Assembly: GCF_020297485.1 (NCBI RefSeq)
Contig: NZ_JAIWZC010000001.1
Location: 992,001-1,056,000 of the forward strand
DNA: 64,000 nucleotides
Source of the DNA: Enterocloster clostridioformis
GTDB taxonomy: Bacteria; Bacillota; Clostridia; Lachnospirales; Lachnospiraceae
Direction: 5' to 3'
Of this stretch, positions 61,965 through 64,000 are shown one piece after another (the stretch's first letter is position 1; each line of letters begins with the position of its first letter). A program made the position numbers and the translations under genes. A model generated the notes under the pieces. It was not told the origin of the DNA. It ran no database searches and saw only the letters and a list, made by a program, of their open reading frames with translations.

Positions 61965-63014
61965 TCACTTTAAGAAACCCTTCAGCATCCTGCGGGTATG
62001 TCCGTCAAACAGGACCTGGAGTACCAGCCAAAGGATTACGGATAACCGTATTCTCCCCCTCAGACTCCCCTCTGCGTCCAGTATTTTCTCATCAAATACC
62101 GGGTACAAAAAAAGCTGCCTGTGGTAAAATGGGTAGATAAGGCTTGCGGCCTGAAGCACCTGCCCCGTGGTATAGGGGTCGTCAAACCCGAAGGTGACGG
62201 TGCACCTGCCTTTTCTGGGCCACAGATGTTTGAGGAGAAGTTTTGTCTGCCTGTAAAGGAGCCTTAAGGATGCCTGGTTCTTTTCATCCTCCAGCCAGAC
62301 TTTCTTCTCCAGAACAAATTCCCTGATTCCTTTAAGCTTATCACAAATTTTCTCAAAAGAAAACTTAAGTTTTCCCAGTATATGTCTGATTGACCGGCTG
62401 ATACGGGCTGCGATGCCTTTTATTTTTTCCATGACGCCGGACCCCTGTTTGTCAGGCTCAGGCCCTGTTTTATCTTCCTCTGCCCGGCTTTCCCTCCGGT
62501 TGGTGTCCTGCCCTCCCACGTGTTCCCCATGGAATTGTGTGCCATGAGCCTGTTTCCCGCCGGACTGGCCGTCATTCGATTGTTTCTCCCGTGACCGGCC
62601 GTCATCGGCCCGTCCATCCGTATCGGTCTTCCTGTGTTCCTCCTGAGCCTTCCTGTAATGCTCTTCATCCTGCTGGAGTTCCTCATACAGAGACTGTTCT
62701 TCATCTCCCAGTATGGTCTCCAGACCGTCCTCCAAATCCCGGGCAGGATCCTTTTCCCCATTGTGCCACAGCCGGAAGCCCAGAACCTTGAGACTGCACG
62801 CCATGCCTTCGCCTTCATAGACAGCCCCGAATACCAGAATATGGAAAAACCAGGTGGCGCAGACCGACAGCAGCAGCTGTCCGTGGTAATTTCCCTCTGC
62901 CTTATACCTTACAGGTATGAACAGCACTGCCAGGAGAATGCCAAGCAGCAGCCCCAGGATGACCAGAAGAACAATACCCATTATCTTCAATATTACAAGC
63001 AGAATATGAATCAT
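61965..63014 (-). CDS. DUF2953 (YtfI-like) membrane protein
   Basis: A 349-residue protein starting with one long membrane span (residues 6-33). The DUF2953 part resumes near residue 200 after a long charged linker (about 100-190, Lys/Glu/Gln/Asp-rich, with low-complexity Ser/Gly/His stretches). Near the end, GRCTVTFGFDDPYTTGQVLQ in part and a final span mark the family. It overlaps the next gene upstream by 4 bases. Sporulation role is suggested by the order YtfI-GerW, not by sequence. Confidence 0.75.
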   Translation of the reverse strand: MIHILLVILKIMGIVLLVILGLLLGILLAVLFIPVRYKAEGNYHGQLLLSVCATWFFHILVFGAVYEGEGMACSLKVLGFRLWHNGEKDPARDLEDGLETILGDEEQSLYEELQQDEEHYRKAQEEHRKTDTDGRADDGRSREKQSNDGQSGGKQAHGTQFHGEHVGGQDTNRRESRAEEDKTGPEPDKQGSGVMEKIKGIAARISRSIRHILGKLKFSFEKICDKLKGIREFVLEKKVWLEDEKNQASLRLLYRQTKLLLKHLWPRKGRCTVTFGFDDPYTTGQVLQAASLIYPFYHRQLFLYPVFDEKILDAEGSLRGRIRLSVILWLVLQVLFDGHTRRMLKGFLK

Positions 63015-63334
63015 CTTGCCTCCCCCAGGTACGACATATATGATTTCCAGTTAAAACCATCCGTATGCCGGTACATATCATCCACCATGGTGCGGACTAC
63101 CTCACATGCTTCCCCGTATCCCTGGGCCACGCCTAAAACCAGGAAATCCTCTGCCTTCCGTTCTTCCTCCGTCAGCAGCATCACAGGCCGTATGTCAAGT
63201 ATATGATTCCCACTCTGAGGAAGAGTAATCACATAGGTGTCCGGCATGAGCTTCCTTTCGCGGATTCCCATGAGGACCCTGGCCCGGTGCCGCCCGGCCC
63301 TGTCTCCCATATATAGGTGCTCCCACCAGCGCAT
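63011..63334 (-). CDS. Conserved-looking protein of unknown function
   Basis: A 107-residue soluble protein starting MRWWEHLYMG, basic at first and ending in an aromatic helix. No known domain is recognised. Its 3' end overlaps the YtfI-like start, so it is co-translated with it. The sequence has balanced composition and a plausible start, and it does not look like a shadow. Confidence 0.55.
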   Translation of the reverse strand: MRWWEHLYMGDRAGRHRARVLMGIRERKLMPDTYVITLPQSGNHILDIRPVMLLTEEERKAEDFLVLGVAQGYGEACEVVRTMVDDMYRHTDGFNWKSYMSYLGEAR

Positions 63335-63398
63335 TCATTCATCTCCCTCTGTCTGCGCGCCAGGCCATGTCTGAAACCCATTTCCGCCATAACGCGTC

Positions 63399-64000
63399 CT
63401 AATAATCTTCCAGGTCAAATATATCCTGTTCTATCAACATGCGTATAAGACGCATGGAAATCTCTTTTTCCTTACTGTCGGAACAGCTTCTGAGGCTTCC
63501 TTCCACATACAGACGCACTTCCTCCAGGGAATCGAAAAAGACTGGCAGCCTGGACAGAATCTTGGACATCACAGCCCTGACAAGGACCTTTGGTTTTCCC
63601 TCCCAGGCAGCTGACAGTTCTCCAAAGAAGCGCTCCAGCTTTCCGGCCATCAGTTCTTCATCCACCTTCTGGTCCGCCCTGTCTCCGGGACGCTCCAGGG
63701 ACATGAAGGAGCTGTCCGACATGAGCAGTTCTATCTTCCTGAGAATTTCCCCGTCCTCATCCCCGCCGTCTGCCGCGTTCTTAACCTCTGTCTCCAGACG
63801 CATCCACTGCTCAAAATAAGTCTCCTGCTTTCCCTCCAGCATGGACAGCTTATCTGTCAGCTCCCGGGGAATGGCCTTTACGGCCCCTTCCTCAAAAAGA
63901 GACTGAACCTCTGACAGGAGTTCTTTTAACAGGCTTTCCTCCGATACCTCCATCATGGCCCATTTTCTGGAAAGCATAAGCACATAAAGGTCATTTATCA
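63399..64000 (-). CDS. Helical protein of unknown function, continues past the window edge
   Basis: At least 200 residues in an open frame that runs off the right edge. The interior is helical and acidic (Glu/Leu-rich); a possible internal start is the Met-Met at about 63956. The C-terminal half has a hydrophobic LVRAVMSKILSRLPVFF segment that is amphipathic rather than a membrane span. It is 64 bases from the gene at 63334 and probably in the same unit. No family is recognised. Confidence 0.5.
   Translation of the reverse strand, partial: INDLYVLMLSRKWAMMEVSEESLLKELLSEVQSLFEEGAVKAIPRELTDKLSMLEGKQETYFEQWMRLETEVKNAADGGDEDGEILRKIELLMSDSSFMSLERPGDRADQKVDEELMAGKLERFFGELSAAWEGKPKVLVRAVMSKILSRLPVFFDSLEEVRLYVEGSLRSCSDSKEKEISMRLIRMLIEQDIFDLEDY

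Overview
The window looks like a chromosomal segment of an anaerobic, spore-forming, mid-GC member of the Firmicutes, most likely a Lachnospiraceae of the Enterocloster / former Clostridium clostridioforme type. The family is an inference from gene content, and no species can be fixed from sequence alone. Support comes from an alpha/beta-type small acid-soluble spore protein, GerW/YtfJ next to a DUF2953 (YtfI-like) protein, a YlbJ-like gate protein, RecU, Gls24/Asp23, short-form HisG with HisZ, NiaR (3H) control of NAD synthesis, AGGAGG-type ribosome sites and strong TTGACA-17-TATAAT promoters.

Layout. 0-7.5 kb: a membrane-anchored protein cut by the window edge, an XRE regulator with repeats upstream, an SseB-like protein, a methyltransferase, a MecA-like class B PBP and a large lipoprotein. 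7.6-12.1 kb: the nadA-nadB-nadC-niaR operon and a metallophosphoesterase. 12.1-14.8 kb: small membrane proteins and a DUF2079 protein. 14.7-23.1 kb: peptidase T and a his operon read leftwards from a near-consensus promoter (hisZ-hisG-hisD-hisB-frameshifted membrane gene-hisA-hisIE). hisIE carries an N-terminal HisF-like barrel without the usual first catalytic Asp, and hisF and hisH are absent here. 23.3-30.4 kb: recU, a broken ECF-sigma/RsgI locus, a paralogue of the 6-kb lipoprotein, a lower-GC TetR-nitroreductase pair with a twin palindromic operator, a MerR/GyrI regulator and a tandem YcxB-like protein. 30.6-38.8 kb: leftward housekeeping genes (trpS, two pseudouridine synthases, SDR, YgiQ, HAD, an rRNA m5C methyltransferase). 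38.8-45.3 kb: MATE relic, acyltransferase 3, M23 peptidase, YlbJ-like protein, coiled-coil protein, coaD, rsmD, AIM24.

45.4-52.3 kb is the accessory island: a protein with choline-binding-like repeats, a YmaF-like gene followed by a 50-residue Cys/Pro/Arg-rich peptide gene, a complete IS630-type element with a -1 frameshift site, a truncated alpha/beta hydrolase, and a four-gene transposon (DUF6431-like zinc protein, DD35E transposase, AAA+ ATPase, small coiled-coil protein). Its ends start TGTCAT/TGTTCAT and carry inverted copies of one internal motif, resembling Tn5053/Tn402 ends but without a TniQ. This is the best candidate for an under-described system.

52.5-64 kb returns to core genes: SASP, nitroreductase, recG, two ROK kinases, a BI-1 family protein, FakA/YloV, Gls24, rpmB, a 45-residue membrane peptide, gerW, the YtfI-like protein and two unrecognised conserved-looking genes, the last running off the edge. 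No tRNA, rRNA or CRISPR array was seen.
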